From a virus, in IMG/VR virus record IMGVR_UViG_3300027870_000007, positions 1 to 35,649 of that record: 35,649 nt of DNA; one strand, written 5' to 3'. Below the pieces are notes generated by a model that had not been told where the DNA came from, ran no database searches, and saw only the letters and a list, made by a program, of their open reading frames with translations. Positions 1 through 8,464 of the stretch are shown piece after piece. How positions within the stretch are numbered: position 1 is the first letter of the stretch; each line of letters starts with the position of its first letter. The position numbers and the translations under genes were made by a program.

Positions 1-21
1 CACGTCTATCACTCCTGGTCT

Positions 22-45
22 CCTGCTGCTCAAAGAAGCAGCAGG
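22..45. other. inverted repeat at the end of the tail cluster
   Basis: Nine-base perfect arms (CCTGCTGCT and AGCAGCAGG) enclose a six-base loop. It lies past the stop of the last leftward gene in the window. On the minus strand it is followed by a purine-rich AGGAG, so it probably sits between that gene and the ribosome binding site of a gene outside the window. There is no T-run, so a terminator role is not supported. Confidence 0.4.
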
Positions 46-89
46 TTAGGGTTAGTACGTGGGTCAGGTTTAGATGGAAATCCTGGGGG

Positions 90-458
90 TCAGTGGGTCA
101 CTTCTGCGTGGAAATCAACACCGATGGTGAGCGTGGGGGCAACCGGGAAGTCGAGCGTGGGCGGCAGCACGTCGAAGCCGTCGATCACCACGCCTGGCAT
201 GGACGCCTGCAGCTCGCTCGGTGTGTTCGTCGGGATGGCCAGGGGCACGTCCGGCAGCGCGGGCATTTCCGGGATGGGCGGCAGCACCGGCGCCGGCAGC
301 ATCTGCCAGTGCATCGAGAAGGTGGGCGGCGTGTAGACGCTGTCGCGCAGGGACTGCGCCGACTCCGCCACCTGGGCCGACGCCTGGTTGGCGAGGTCCA
401 CGGACCGGTTGTACTTGTCGTTGACGATCTCTGCTGCGCTTTGGGTTACATCAGCCAC
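90..458 (-). CDS. small Pro-rich virion or tail-associated protein
   Basis: A 122-residue product. I chose the GTG at 458 because a clear GGAGG lies a few bases upstream on the minus strand and the gene then overlaps its upstream neighbour by only 8 bases. The N-terminal half (VADVTQSAAEIVNDKYNR onward) is alpha-helical and low in hydrophobics. The C-terminal half is rich in proline with repeated xPxxP steps (PAPVLPPIPEMPALPDVP). I do not recognise a family. Its position as the last gene of a run of tail genes suggests a virion or fibre-associated role, but that is inference from context only. Confidence 0.7.
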   Translation of the reverse strand: MADVTQSAAEIVNDKYNRSVDLANQASAQVAESAQSLRDSVYTPPTFSMHWQMLPAPVLPPIPEMPALPDVPLAIPTNTPSELQASMPGVVIDGFDVLPPTLDFPVAPTLTIGVDFHAEVTH

Positions 459-903
459 GTTTGGTCCTCCGTTGTTTCGATTCGAGGGCGAGCACCTCAA
501 TGCGGTCGAGAGTGAAGCGCTGGCCGGCCGGCGTGCTTAAGCCGAAGCCCATGTAGTTCTCACAGATGCCGCGGCCGGGCTCTGCCCGCGTCACGCCAGC
601 CCTGAGCAGCGGGAAGGAGTAGTGCCACTGGGCGGGCGCAGGCATGCCGAATACCGTGAATCGCGCGCAGCCGCCGCCGTGCATGGACAGGAAGACCATG
701 CCGAGGTGCTTTTTCAGGGTGGTCTCCTGCAAGGTGGCCGGCAGCCGCAGATCGGCGACGATGGGTAGGCCGTCGTCTGTCTCGCCGAGGAGCTCAAAGA
801 GCCCCGTCGCCGATCCGCCGTATCTGGGCGTGATGCTCTGGAATGCGTAGCGCGTGTATTCGGACACTGCGCCGGTGAGGGTGTTGCAGACGATGGTGTT
901 CAT
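451..903 (-). CDS. conserved phage protein of unknown function, tail region
   Basis: A 150-residue product starting at the ATG at 903, which overlaps the stop of the preceding gene as ATGA, a sign of translational coupling. The sequence has beta-rich character (YTRYAFQSITPRYGG, VFLSMHGGGCARFTVFG) and no membrane segment or signal peptide. The last residues are basic (KQRRTKRG). No recognised domain. Placed between a 632-residue structural protein and the Pro-rich small protein, it is most likely a minor tail component. Confidence 0.75.
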   Translation of the reverse strand: MNTIVCNTLTGAVSEYTRYAFQSITPRYGGSATGLFELLGETDDGLPIVADLRLPATLQETTLKKHLGMVFLSMHGGGCARFTVFGMPAPAQWHYSFPLLRAGVTRAEPGRGICENYMGFGLSTPAGQRFTLDRIEVLALESKQRRTKRG

Positions 904-2798
904 GGCACAGACAGCAGTGAAAAATCCTTCTCGACGCGCACATCGGTCCCGTCGGGCAGCTCCAGTACATCGCGCAGCTGCTTGGCCCCCTTGTCGTCGG
1001 CCAGCACGATCCAGCTGCGCAGCGGCGGCGCGCTGGCGCCGGCCTGGTAGTCCAGCTCCACCACGTTGACGCACAGAGCCCCGGTGAGCGGGTCTGTCGC
1101 CGATAGCGCGGCGTACTGGATCCGGGTCCAGTTCGTGTTGCTGTCGAGCGGCGTGTCCACCACCAGCACCTCCACGCCGCGGCAGGCCACAGTGAGCCGG
1201 CGGGCATACGTGTGGGTCGTGATGCTGGTGGAGTTGTCCACGGTGCCTTCGGCGCCGCCCGGTGGACTGTTGAAGGTGTAGTCCGTGGTCAGGACGTTGG
1301 TGCCGGTGTGGATGTAGCGAGACGTGATGTTCAGGTCGGTCAGCTCGTCCACGAAGACCACGCGGGGGAGCTCGTCGCGCCTCACTGTGGTGGCGACCCC
1401 TGCGCGCCGGACGCGCCGGCGCACTCCGCCAGGCACCGACAGGTCATACCAGCTTTCATCCACCTCATCGAACGTGCTGTCGAGGTTCTCCCCGCCACCG
1501 TCGAACGACACCACGCGGCTGCCGTAATCGATGGAGGTTGCGGCGAACGTCTCACGGCTGGTGACTTGGCGCGACAGCGTGCGCAGCAGGTACAGGTCCT
1601 CGCTGAGGATCTCGCCCTCCCGGACCCGGAACTCGACCAGACGCGAGTTGAGCTCCGAGCCCAGGGCGCGCTGCCGCAGCTTGAATGCCGTGGTGTTGCC
1701 CTTGGCGTCGTAGCCGTATCCGCCGGCCAAGTAGTTCCATGCTGGCGTGGTCACCGTGGTGCTGGTGAACTCGCCTTCGAACTGGTTGCCGGTGTTCACC
1801 GTGTTGCTGGTGGCCGGGGTGTAGCTGCCGGTGTCGACCATGGACGCGATCGAAATGCCGCCCGGTGCTATGGCCAGGTCGACATGCGCGAACTCCACCC
1901 CCGCGACCTTGCGGAACACTATGCGCGCCCGCAGACCATCCGGTGCAACGGAGATGGTCTGCCAGACCATGGAGTACCCAGCGGGCACGGCCACATCGCC
2001 CAGCAGATCGCCGATGGTGTAGGTGAACTCGGCTCCGTCATAGAGCTGGCCCCACAGCTGCAGGCGCTGGGCGGGAAACTCAGCGGGCGTGATCTGCATG
2101 ATCCATAGGCGGCCCTCGGAATCCCGATGCGTGAACGGCACGGCGTCCACCCGTGCGCGAAACGCACCGGCCGCCTTGTTGCCGCCGGTGTAGATCAGGT
2201 CGCCAGCCGCGTACTCGCCGACGCGGTACGCCCGGTTGTTGGTGCCGAAGATCTCGTCAATGGACGACCAGTCCAGGATGTCGATGTCGTATTCCTTGCC
2301 GTCCACGCCAGCGAAGAAGCGCTTGCCGGCCTTGTCGCCCCACACGGCCTTGCCGCCGCTGTAACCGTCAACCTTGCGCACGCGCCACTTGCCCGTTGTC
2401 TTGCGTGTGCCAGATACCACGCGCGGCGTGAGGATGTACGGTTGAGGCCGCGTGCCATCCGAGTGGACGTGGCCAGGCACGAGGCCGCCCGTAAGGCTCG
2501 TCAGGCGCAATCCGATGCCGCTCAGGCGATCGTCCTCGCCGCCGGCGGGCCACAGCTCCATGATGGTCACGATGCCCACGACGACGATCCGGTACCGGGA
2601 TCCATCCGGCAGTTGACCGGCCGCAATGGCGTTCGGCACGACGGAGCCGCGGCGGCCCTCGCAAAAGCGGTAGAACGCTTGCTGGGCCATCAGCCGCTGC
2701 TCCGCCGTGGCCACGCCGCCGAGCACGCGCAACTCCGGAGGCACGACGGGGCCCACCGGGCGGCCGGTGGGAGTGCGCACGAATGGGTTCCAGATCAC
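900..2798 (-). CDS. large tail-region structural protein, unknown family
   Basis: A 632-residue product. The GTG at 2798 is chosen because it overlaps the upstream stop as GTGA; the longer open frame to 3065 has an Arg/Gly-rich, non-protein-like N-terminus. The chain starts with IWNPFVRTPTGRPVGP and continues as beta-rich sequence with many Gly, Thr and Asp (GGYGYDAKGNTTAFKLRQRA, DTGSYTPATSNTVNTGNQFE), typical of virion proteins that fold outside the membrane. I cannot assign a family. Its position in a translationally coupled run behind the adaptor genes argues for a tail tube, hub or baseplate-like role in a short-tailed virion. Confidence 0.8.
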   Translation of the reverse strand: MIWNPFVRTPTGRPVGPVVPPELRVLGGVATAEQRLMAQQAFYRFCEGRRGSVVPNAIAAGQLPDGSRYRIVVVGIVTIMELWPAGGEDDRLSGIGLRLTSLTGGLVPGHVHSDGTRPQPYILTPRVVSGTRKTTGKWRVRKVDGYSGGKAVWGDKAGKRFFAGVDGKEYDIDILDWSSIDEIFGTNNRAYRVGEYAAGDLIYTGGNKAAGAFRARVDAVPFTHRDSEGRLWIMQITPAEFPAQRLQLWGQLYDGAEFTYTIGDLLGDVAVPAGYSMVWQTISVAPDGLRARIVFRKVAGVEFAHVDLAIAPGGISIASMVDTGSYTPATSNTVNTGNQFEGEFTSTTVTTPAWNYLAGGYGYDAKGNTTAFKLRQRALGSELNSRLVEFRVREGEILSEDLYLLRTLSRQVTSRETFAATSIDYGSRVVSFDGGGENLDSTFDEVDESWYDLSVPGGVRRRVRRAGVATTVRRDELPRVVFVDELTDLNITSRYIHTGTNVLTTDYTFNSPPGGAEGTVDNSTSITTHTYARRLTVACRGVEVLVVDTPLDSNTNWTRIQYAALSATDPLTGALCVNVVELDYQAGASAPPLRSWIVLADDKGAKQLRDVLELPDGTDVRVEKDFSLLSVP

Positions 2799-3961
2799 TG
2801 GGGCACCGCCACGTACTGAGGGATCTCGTCCACCACGCGGAAGGTGGCGCACACCTCCTTCACGTCCGTGCGGTAGCGGTCGTCGGTCAGCACCACCGTC
2901 TGCCCGCCGGAGAAACCAGCTACCACGTGCCCGCCCGCGATGCACAGCACGGCATCGCCACTTCCCTTGCCGTCGCCCATGCCGATCTGATCGCCAGGCG
3001 CAGCCACGCCCGAGCCGGATACCACCGGCCCGCGCCTGGTGTCGCGAAAGACCAGCCCATCCCAACTCGTGCCGCCAAGGAAAACCAGGCCCTTGCTGGT
3101 GCCAACATAAATGCCGTCATCGACAGGGAGCACGGCAGTGATGGGCGCGCCGAGAGGCTTGAAGTCGCGCCAGTCGGACAGGTGGGGGGCATAGGTGCGG
3201 CAGGCCCAAAGCACGTCACCCACTGCGGTGAGCACCCGCCCACGCCAGTACGCAGTGATGGTGCCCACGGGCGCTGCCCGCGCTCCGATGGTGCGGCATG
3301 GAGTGACCAGGGCGGCGTTCGGCCCGCTGAACTCGAACGTGCCACCCGCGGCCCGACCGGCGAAGTAGGCGCCCTCCCCGTCCTGGGCGCTCAGGTACAC
3401 GTTGACAGCATGCCCCGCACGCTCTGGAAGCCCGTCGATCCGCAAGCCGCCCTGCAGAGCCTCCACAGGTGGCGCCTCCACGGCCGGGCTCTCGGCCCCA
3501 TCGCTCAGCCGCACGTGCGTGAGGTAGTAGCGGTACTTCCCAGGAAAGAGCGAGCCGAACGCGGCGTCGATCGCGCCCACGCTGTCGGGGGCAGGCACGC
3601 TCCGCTCGACGCTACCGATGCCGTCCGTGATCCCCTGCAGCAGGCCGTTGGAGAACGTCACACGCCCGTCGGGCAGCTGTCCGTACCAGATGCGCTCTGG
3701 TCCGATGGCTGGGTGCACCACGTGCTCAGCACCGCCGTCATGGGTGGCCACCAAGCGGCCGCCGCGCGTGCTGAGCAGGTAGCCCGGCGCCTCGAAGAGG
3801 TTCTTGTGGCACTCGTCCGAGGTTTTGGTCACACCGTGGCGCCGGGTGATCTGTCCGGTGCGGTCGATGTCGACGTTCTCGGCCGCCAGCAGATCGGCCC
3901 CCGTGAGGCGGTGCGACGGCAGCACGTTGTTGATGCCGGTGAAAGAGGCGAAGGTCAGCAT
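2795..3961 (-). CDS. virion structural protein with propeller-like repeats
   Basis: A 388-residue product starting at the ATG at 3961, overlapping the previous stop by 7 bases. The N-terminus (GINNVLPSHRL, then AAENVDIDRTGQITRRHG) resembles phage proteins that sit at the neck or tail hub of short-tailed phages. The rest alternates short beta strands with Gly turns and short repeated statements of the type VDDGIYVGTSKGLVFLGG and GGRLVATHDGG, suggestive of a beta-propeller. The exact family cannot be fixed from sequence reading. It is coupled to the repeat protein upstream and the large structural protein downstream. Confidence 0.8.
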   Translation of the reverse strand: MLTFASFTGINNVLPSHRLTGADLLAAENVDIDRTGQITRRHGVTKTSDECHKNLFEAPGYLLSTRGGRLVATHDGGAEHVVHPAIGPERIWYGQLPDGRVTFSNGLLQGITDGIGSVERSVPAPDSVGAIDAAFGSLFPGKYRYYLTHVRLSDGAESPAVEAPPVEALQGGLRIDGLPERAGHAVNVYLSAQDGEGAYFAGRAAGGTFEFSGPNAALVTPCRTIGARAAPVGTITAYWRGRVLTAVGDVLWACRTYAPHLSDWRDFKPLGAPITAVLPVDDGIYVGTSKGLVFLGGTSWDGLVFRDTRRGPVVSGSGVAAPGDQIGMGDGKGSGDAVLCIAGGHVVAGFSGGQTVVLTDDRYRTDVKEVCATFRVVDEIPQYVAVPQ

Positions 3962-4830
3962 GCAGTTCCCCGGGAAATAGAAGGCACACCCAGCTGCAGC
4001 GGGAAGGCCTGGCGGGTGGTGGCCATGTGCCCAAGCGGCCCAGGCTCACCGATCTCCAGCGGCGTCCCACCGCCCGCGACAGCGAGCCAGGCGCCGCCCT
4101 CGACGAAATGGAGCCCCGAGCGCACCAGGTCAATGCCCTGCGGGGCGATGGCGGTAGCGAGCCGGGGGAGCCCAAACTGCAGCGGCCGCGCGCCGCCAGC
4201 GAAGGCGCCATGGCCGATCGATGGCACCCCCAGACTCAGCGGCTGGCCGCCACCGGCCTGCAAGGCGGTGCCCACAGCAGGCGTGCCGAGCTCCAGCGGA
4301 AGGGCACCGCCTGCGGTGCGGGATTCAGCTGCAGGCAGGACAGAAGGCTGCCCGATTTCGAGCGGCCGTGCGCCGCCCGTGACGGTGATCATGTCGGGCT
4401 GGAGAATCGCCCCGACCATCGCGCTATGCAGGCCGTGCCGGACCAAGTCAATGCCGGGCACCACAACAGCAATGTCCAGGCCGCTGCGCAATCGCGGGGT
4501 GCCCAGCTGAAGCGGCAGGCCGTCGCCGGCAACTGGCGTGAACACCACTGCAGAAACGCCGTGCGTCACGAGGTCGAGGCCAGCGGGATACACATCGATC
4601 TCGTGCTCGCCCACGTGTGCGCCAGCTGTCACGAGATCCAGCCCGATAGGCTCAATCGCGGTCACCACGCTCGGCTCGCCAAGCTCAAATGGCACGCCGT
4701 CTCCTGCGGTGGTGAAGCCGGAAACTGTGTGCTGGCCGTGCGCGACCAGATCCAGGCCAGAGGGGCGGACCGCAACGTCCCCACCCTCCTCGCTGTTGAT
4801 GGCCGTGCCGTTGATGGACGGGAAGCTCAT
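3955..4830 (-). CDS. two-motif repeat protein, probable tail fibre or spike
   Basis: A 291-residue product starting at MSFPSINGTAINS (ATG at 4830). Almost the whole chain is built from two short motifs. Motif A is P-x-x-G-[LI]-D-L-V-x-x-G or a close variant, five copies near residues 22-36, 60-72, 81-92, 125-135 and 229-241. Motif B is G-[DG]-[GAT]-x-P-[LFx]-x-[LIF]-G-x-P, eight copies starting near residues 43, 102, 152, 174, 193, 212, 253 and 273. Both motifs have fixed Gly and Leu spacing, as expected of a beta-solenoid or similar stacked fold. It follows a fibre-like gene, so a receptor-contact or tail-spike role is plausible but unproven. Confidence 0.75.
   Translation of the reverse strand: MSFPSINGTAINSEEGGDVAVRPSGLDLVAHGQHTVSGFTTAGDGVPFELGEPSVVTAIEPIGLDLVTAGAHVGEHEIDVYPAGLDLVTHGVSAVVFTPVAGDGLPLQLGTPRLRSGLDIAVVVPGIDLVRHGLHSAMVGAILQPDMITVTGGARPLEIGQPSVLPAAESRTAGGALPLELGTPAVGTALQAGGGQPLSLGVPSIGHGAFAGGARPLQFGLPRLATAIAPQGIDLVRSGLHFVEGGAWLAVAGGGTPLEIGEPGPLGHMATTRQAFPLQLGVPSISRGTAC
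3970..4770 (-). repeat. coding repeats, motifs A (5 copies) and B (8 copies)
   Basis: At DNA level the repeats of the gene are diverged, so conservation is at protein level. Motif A copies read GLDLV or GIDLV, usually followed by an His-Gly or a nearby Gly. Motif B copies read PLxLGxP with an upstream Gly-Gly or Gly-Asp-Gly. The N-terminal half alternates A and B; the C-terminal half is mostly B. Confidence 0.75.
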
Positions 4831-4846
4831 GATCGAGCGCCCCGGA

Positions 4847-5857
4847 TCAGCCCGGCTCCACGAAGAAGCCGCGCCAGTAGAACCGGCCCGCAAACTTGCC
4901 GCCCGTGGCTGCCGTCTCCACCTTGAACATCAAGGTATCCACGAGCTGACCGCCGCCGTTCACAGGAATGCGGTGGATGCACTTCTCGCCGGTGATCTGC
5001 GACAGTGCAACGTTGTTGGCGAAGCGTGTCGGGTTCGAGGCGCTCGAGTCCAGGTCCGAGCCGATGGACACGGATGGCACACTCCCGGCGGTGAAGGCCC
5101 GCGAGATGAAGCCCACTTCTTCTACCACCAGCAGCACGCCAGAAAACCGCACACTGAAGTCCAGCGGCGTTGCCAAGGACACCATGTAGCCCAGCGATGG
5201 ATCAGCTTCGTCAATGGGCACATTGCCGCCAGGACCGGCGAACAACGGCTCAGCGGCGATGTTCACCGCCATGTCGCTATTGGTGCAGACCCAATATTGC
5301 GCGCCATCAGGCGTTGTGGGCACCACGACGTCACCATGGAGATAGTTGCCAGCGACGAAAGCTGACGGCACGCCGAGATCCACATAGGGAGATGCGCCGA
5401 CCGCCGCCGGACTGTTCCCGCCGCGGTGGAACGCAGTGGAGCCCGACAGCATCTGCGTGGAGTTGCGCTTGATCGCCGGAAACCCCAGCATGGAGAACAC
5501 TTCGGAGCCCTGCGCTGGGGAACCCAAGAATCCATTCTCTGACTGCACGAATAGCTTGAGCATTTCGGCAGTGACACGCGCCTCCATCTTGGTGCCTGCG
5601 GGCCAATCCACAGGCGTCGTACCTTCCTGGCCACGGGCACACTGAAAGACAGCATTGGAACTGGAGAGCAAGCGCACGATTTCCGACTCGCCGGGTCGGC
5701 TGCCGTGGGCCAAGGTTGCCAGTTGCGGGTAGGTACCGCCAAAGCTGAACTGCGAACCGTCGTCGACGACCGTGATGACCGAGAAGCCCGGGTCACCACT
5801 GTTGTCCGTCAGCGCGTTCTGTAAGACGGCCGCTGCGTTGTTCTGGAATTGCAGCAT
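4847..5857 (-). CDS. tail fibre or collar-like protein
   Basis: A 336-residue product starting at the ATG at 5857 behind a GAGAGGGG ribosome binding site. Residues 71-100 carry the motif CARGQEGTTPVDWPAGTK followed by a short helix, a signature seen near the N-terminus of many phage tail fibre and collar proteins (ARGQEGT...W..GT). The remainder is beta-rich with Gly/Ser/Asn turns and ends in FYWRGFFVEPG. It lies between the duplicated-domain tail protein and the repeat protein. The fibre role is inferred from the motif and the position. Confidence 0.7.
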   Translation of the reverse strand: MLQFQNNAAAVLQNALTDNSGDPGFSVITVVDDGSQFSFGGTYPQLATLAHGSRPGESEIVRLLSSSNAVFQCARGQEGTTPVDWPAGTKMEARVTAEMLKLFVQSENGFLGSPAQGSEVFSMLGFPAIKRNSTQMLSGSTAFHRGGNSPAAVGASPYVDLGVPSAFVAGNYLHGDVVVPTTPDGAQYWVCTNSDMAVNIAAEPLFAGPGGNVPIDEADPSLGYMVSLATPLDFSVRFSGVLLVVEEVGFISRAFTAGSVPSVSIGSDLDSSASNPTRFANNVALSQITGEKCIHRIPVNGGGQLVDTLMFKVETAATGGKFAGRFYWRGFFVEPG

Positions 5858-5872
5858 GTGCGCGCCCCTCTC

Positions 5873-6673
5873 TTACGGCGCCACCATGCTGAAGATCTTG
5901 GCCGCCCCATCGGACCAGCGCTGCGTGTACGGCGCACCGTTGGTCGCATACGGCAGGCCCACCACGTCATCAAAGAGGATCAGCAGCGGCGAAGTGGCGG
6001 CGCTGCCACCTTCCTTGTAGATCAGCACCGAACCCATGCTCGAGCCCGCTGCGACCGCGCCGAAGGAAGCGTCGTTGGCATCGAACACGCCTCCTGTCAC
6101 CGATTTGCCGGCGAGCGTCTGATCGACCCCGACACCCGCGCTGACCTGCGAGAGGAACTCGTGCGCGGGGTCATACACGTAGGAGGCGGGCAGCATGCGC
6201 ACCTTGATGGTGTCCGTGAGGAAGTTGATCGCGCCGGCGAACACCTTCTCGCCGCCCTTGGGATAGAACGGCAGGTTCATGCGAGCGATCTTCTTCACGC
6301 TGTCATCCCATGGCACGGTGATCACTCCGCCGTTGGTGGCGGCCGGCAGCCCTGTGGCCGTGTCGATGTGCAGCAGGACCGGCGATGTCGAGGCGTTCCC
6401 CGTGTCCTTGTAGAGCACCAACGCCTTCGCGGTGCTGCCCGGGGCCATGGCGCCATAGTTCAAGTCGTCGGCATCCAGCACGCCGCCGGCGATTGACTTG
6501 TTGGCAAGCGGCTGGGCCGTGCCAACTACTGCGCCGATATCGGACAGAAACTCGTGGGCGGTGCTGTAGGTGTAGCCAGTGGGCACGATGGCCACCTTGA
6601 TAGTGTCGGCCAAGAAGTTGATGGCGCCGGAGATCATCTTCTGGGCGCCCAGCGGGTATGCGGTATTGGACAT
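5873..6673 (-). CDS. virion protein made of two tandem copies of one domain
   Basis: A 266-residue product; the ATG at 6673 is preceded by GGAG at a normal distance, so the longer frame to 6943 is rejected. Residues 10-132 and 140-262 are two copies of the same domain. Matching blocks include ISGAINFLADTIKV / FAGAINFLTDTIKV, AHEFLSDIGAVVG / AHEFLSQVSAGVG, KSIAGGVLDADD / KSVTGGVFDAND, and a final GLPAATNGG / GLPYATNGA. The two halves have diverged considerably, so the duplication is old. The family is not recognised; placement just after the adaptor gene suggests a tail or head-surface protein. Confidence 0.75.
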   Translation of the reverse strand: MSNTAYPLGAQKMISGAINFLADTIKVAIVPTGYTYSTAHEFLSDIGAVVGTAQPLANKSIAGGVLDADDLNYGAMAPGSTAKALVLYKDTGNASTSPVLLHIDTATGLPAATNGGVITVPWDDSVKKIARMNLPFYPKGGEKVFAGAINFLTDTIKVRMLPASYVYDPAHEFLSQVSAGVGVDQTLAGKSVTGGVFDANDASFGAVAAGSSMGSVLIYKEGGSAATSPLLILFDDVVGLPYATNGAPYTQRWSDGAAKIFSMVAP

Positions 6674-6687
6674 GGGTGTCGCTCCGG

Positions 6688-7356
6688 TCAGGGCAGAATC
6701 GCCACGTTGTGGTGCACCTCGTCGGTGCGGGTGATGCGGCGCGCGTCGCTGTCGGGAAGCGGGCCGAAGTAGTCGGTGAAGGCCGTCTCGGCATTGGCCG
6801 ACCGGGCCGGGTCGTAGAGCTCGGCATCGGGCACGCTGAATGCCTTGTGCAATGCCCACTGCACCAGGTGCTCGTGGTGCATCGCATGGATCTCGGGTTT
6901 GTCTGTCGGCTGTGCCATGGCCCGCAGCGGCAGCCGGTAGCACTCCAGCGCCAGGGTGTCGCCGGTCTCTACCGTGCCCACCACGCGGATCGACGTGTCA
7001 TCCTGGATGGCAATGCACGCAGGCCGGTCCAGCTGGCGCCAGTCGGGAGAGTTCGCGTTCAGCCACTCGCGCGAGCGCAGAGTCACCGGCCGGTGGCGAT
7101 CGTCCGATGCGGGCACGATCCACAGGCAGATTAACTCGTAGGCCGTCGCATGCAGTGGGTAGGTGTGCTTGCCCTTCGTAAGGGGGATGCGGCATACAGC
7201 GTCCAGCTCATCCTCCCGGATCAGCCGACCGCGCACGCATGCCTGCGACTGGGCCTCGTTGAGCCATGCCTTCACGTCCTCATCGGAGGTGAAGTACGGC
7301 TCAGCCTTGTCGCCGGACAGCGCCCGAAAGCTGCGGATCAGGTCGGCGAGTGTCAT
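6688..7356 (-). CDS. head-tail adaptor-like protein
   Basis: A 222-residue product starting at the ATG at 7356, which shares one base with the upstream stop (TGATG). The N-terminus is helical with the block VKAWLNEAQSQACVRGRLI followed by ELDAVCRIPLTKGKHTYPLH, the pattern of phage adaptor proteins that bind the portal of short-tailed phages (gp4/adaptor-like). The C-terminus has a helical block HHEHLVQWALHKAF, also common in that group. Position two to three genes after the capsid gene fits. Assigned by resemblance, not by a search. Confidence 0.65.
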   Translation of the reverse strand: MTLADLIRSFRALSGDKAEPYFTSDEDVKAWLNEAQSQACVRGRLIREDELDAVCRIPLTKGKHTYPLHATAYELICLWIVPASDDRHRPVTLRSREWLNANSPDWRQLDRPACIAIQDDTSIRVVGTVETGDTLALECYRLPLRAMAQPTDKPEIHAMHHEHLVQWALHKAFSVPDAELYDPARSANAETAFTDYFGPLPDSDARRITRTDEVHHNVAILP

Positions 7357-7865
7357 CAGGCCGCGCCAGCTTGCGCAAGGGCCGTGACCTGGTTACGCAG
7401 GTCGCCCACCTTGGCCTTCAAGTCCAGGTCCAGGCCGTAGGTCTGCTTGGCGTAGGCCGCCAGTGCATCCTTGGACATGCGGGACACCTCGAGCAACTCA
7501 CCCTCGGTGGCGCGCTTTGCCTGCTTCTGGCGCTGCTGCAGCTCGGCCTCCTTCTGCTGCGCCAGGGCCAGAGCTGCCGCTTGAGGATCTTCCTCAGTGC
7601 CCGCGGCGGCGCCGGTGCCATCACCCTTGGTGGTGTTGGCATTGCCGTCTCCGGCGCCGCCGGCGTCGGGGTTTGTCTTTTCGATCTTGGCGGCAGCTTT
7701 CTTGGAAGCAGCTGGCACCACGACCTTGAACTCCAGGTAGCCGCGCAGGATCTTCGCGTCGCGCTCGGACACGGGGTTCTCGTCGCCCGGCGCCCATTGG
7801 GTGCGGTTAGGCGTGCGGTCGGTGTAGGGCTTCTTGCCCTCGTAGCGCATGGTGATGAACTTCAT
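7356..7865 (-). CDS. small virion-associated protein with Ala/Gln coiled region
   Basis: A 169-residue product from the ATG at 7865 (MKFITMRYEGKKPYTDRT). Residues 1-55 form a compact basic N-terminal domain. Residues 60-95 are a Gly/Asp/Thr linker, and residues 95-125 form an Ala/Gln/Glu-rich helix with coiled-coil character. The last 35 residues (LLEVSRMSKDALAAYAKQTY then a short helix) resemble the small helix-extension-helix modules seen at phage protein C-termini. No family recognised. It lies between the small head protein and the adaptor, so it may belong to the neck. Confidence 0.7.
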   Translation of the reverse strand: MKFITMRYEGKKPYTDRTPNRTQWAPGDENPVSERDAKILRGYLEFKVVVPAASKKAAAKIEKTNPDAGGAGDGNANTTKGDGTGAAAGTEEDPQAAALALAQQKEAELQQRQKQAKRATEGELLEVSRMSKDALAAYAKQTYGLDLDLKAKVGDLRNQVTALAQAGAA

Positions 7866-7919
7866 GTGTGCCTCCACGGGGAAAGGGCCGGTTCCCCAGC
7901 CCCTTCGGTCCTTCGGTCC

Positions 7920-8399
7920 TTACTTGACGCCCTCGGCGATGCCGAAGATCACGACCTCGATCTCCGAGGCCTTGGCATTGGCCACGGTCTTCACGGTTAA
8001 GGTGAGATGGGCGTCCTTGGGCAGCACCAGGCTCGGGTTCGAGGTGGCGTTGCGCAGACGTGCGGCAGTGGCCAGGGCCAGGCCCGCGCCGAAGTAGTCA
8101 GCGTCCTGGGCCACCGCGGCGTCGTTCACGCCGTCCTTGTAGGCAAAGCCCAGGTCGCCAGTCAGCGTCGCAGTCATGCCAGTGCCCACCACCACCTCGC
8201 TGTCCACGAAGCGGAAGCCCGCGGGCAGGTGGCCGATGTTGATGACGTCGTTCACAGCCGGGGCCGCATTCACGTCGCCGCCGACGACTTTTCCTGCTGC
8301 GTCGGTCTTGAGCAGGTAGCGCAACGCGGTGAAGTTGCCCCAGGGCGTGTTGCCCAGGTGCACCGCCGCGTCGGGGTACTTCTTGTTGATGGTTGCCAT
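7920..8399 (-). CDS. small head protein, possible capsid decoration
   Basis: A 159-residue product from the ATG at 8399, immediately downstream of the major capsid gene across a hairpin. The sequence is beta-rich with Gly/Asp turns (VGTGMTATLTGDLGFAYKDG, LVLPKDAHLTLTVKTV) and lacks Cys, signals or membrane segments. Genes in this position in phages with an N4-gp56-type capsid protein often encode decoration or head-stabilising proteins. That role is inference from synteny; the family itself is not recognised. Confidence 0.7.
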   Translation of the reverse strand: MATINKKYPDAAVHLGNTPWGNFTALRYLLKTDAAGKVVGGDVNAAPAVNDVINIGHLPAGFRFVDSEVVVGTGMTATLTGDLGFAYKDGVNDAAVAQDADYFGAGLALATAARLRNATSNPSLVLPKDAHLTLTVKTVANAKASEIEVVIFGIAEGVK

Positions 8400-8436
8400 G
8401 GTTGGCCTCCGTTCAGGAATTGAGGGGAAGAAGGAG

Positions 8437-8458
8437 GCGGGGCCCGAGTAGGCCCCGC
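8437..8458 (-). terminator. hairpin between capsid and small head protein genes
   Basis: An 8-base perfect stem (GCGGGGCC / GGCCCCGC) with a six-base loop. On the transcribed strand it is followed by a pyrimidine-rich CTCCTTCTTCC rather than a clean U-run. It could act as a partial terminator or RNA stabiliser that raises the dose of the capsid message. Moderate confidence in structure, low in function. Confidence 0.45.
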
Positions 8459-8464
8459 TGGCGC

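Noticed and set aside
2783-4510. A 575-residue plus-strand open frame over the tail genes
   Set aside because: It is antisense to two genes with good coupling and protein-like sequence, is rich in Arg, His and Ala as shadows of GC-rich genes are, and has no ribosome binding site.
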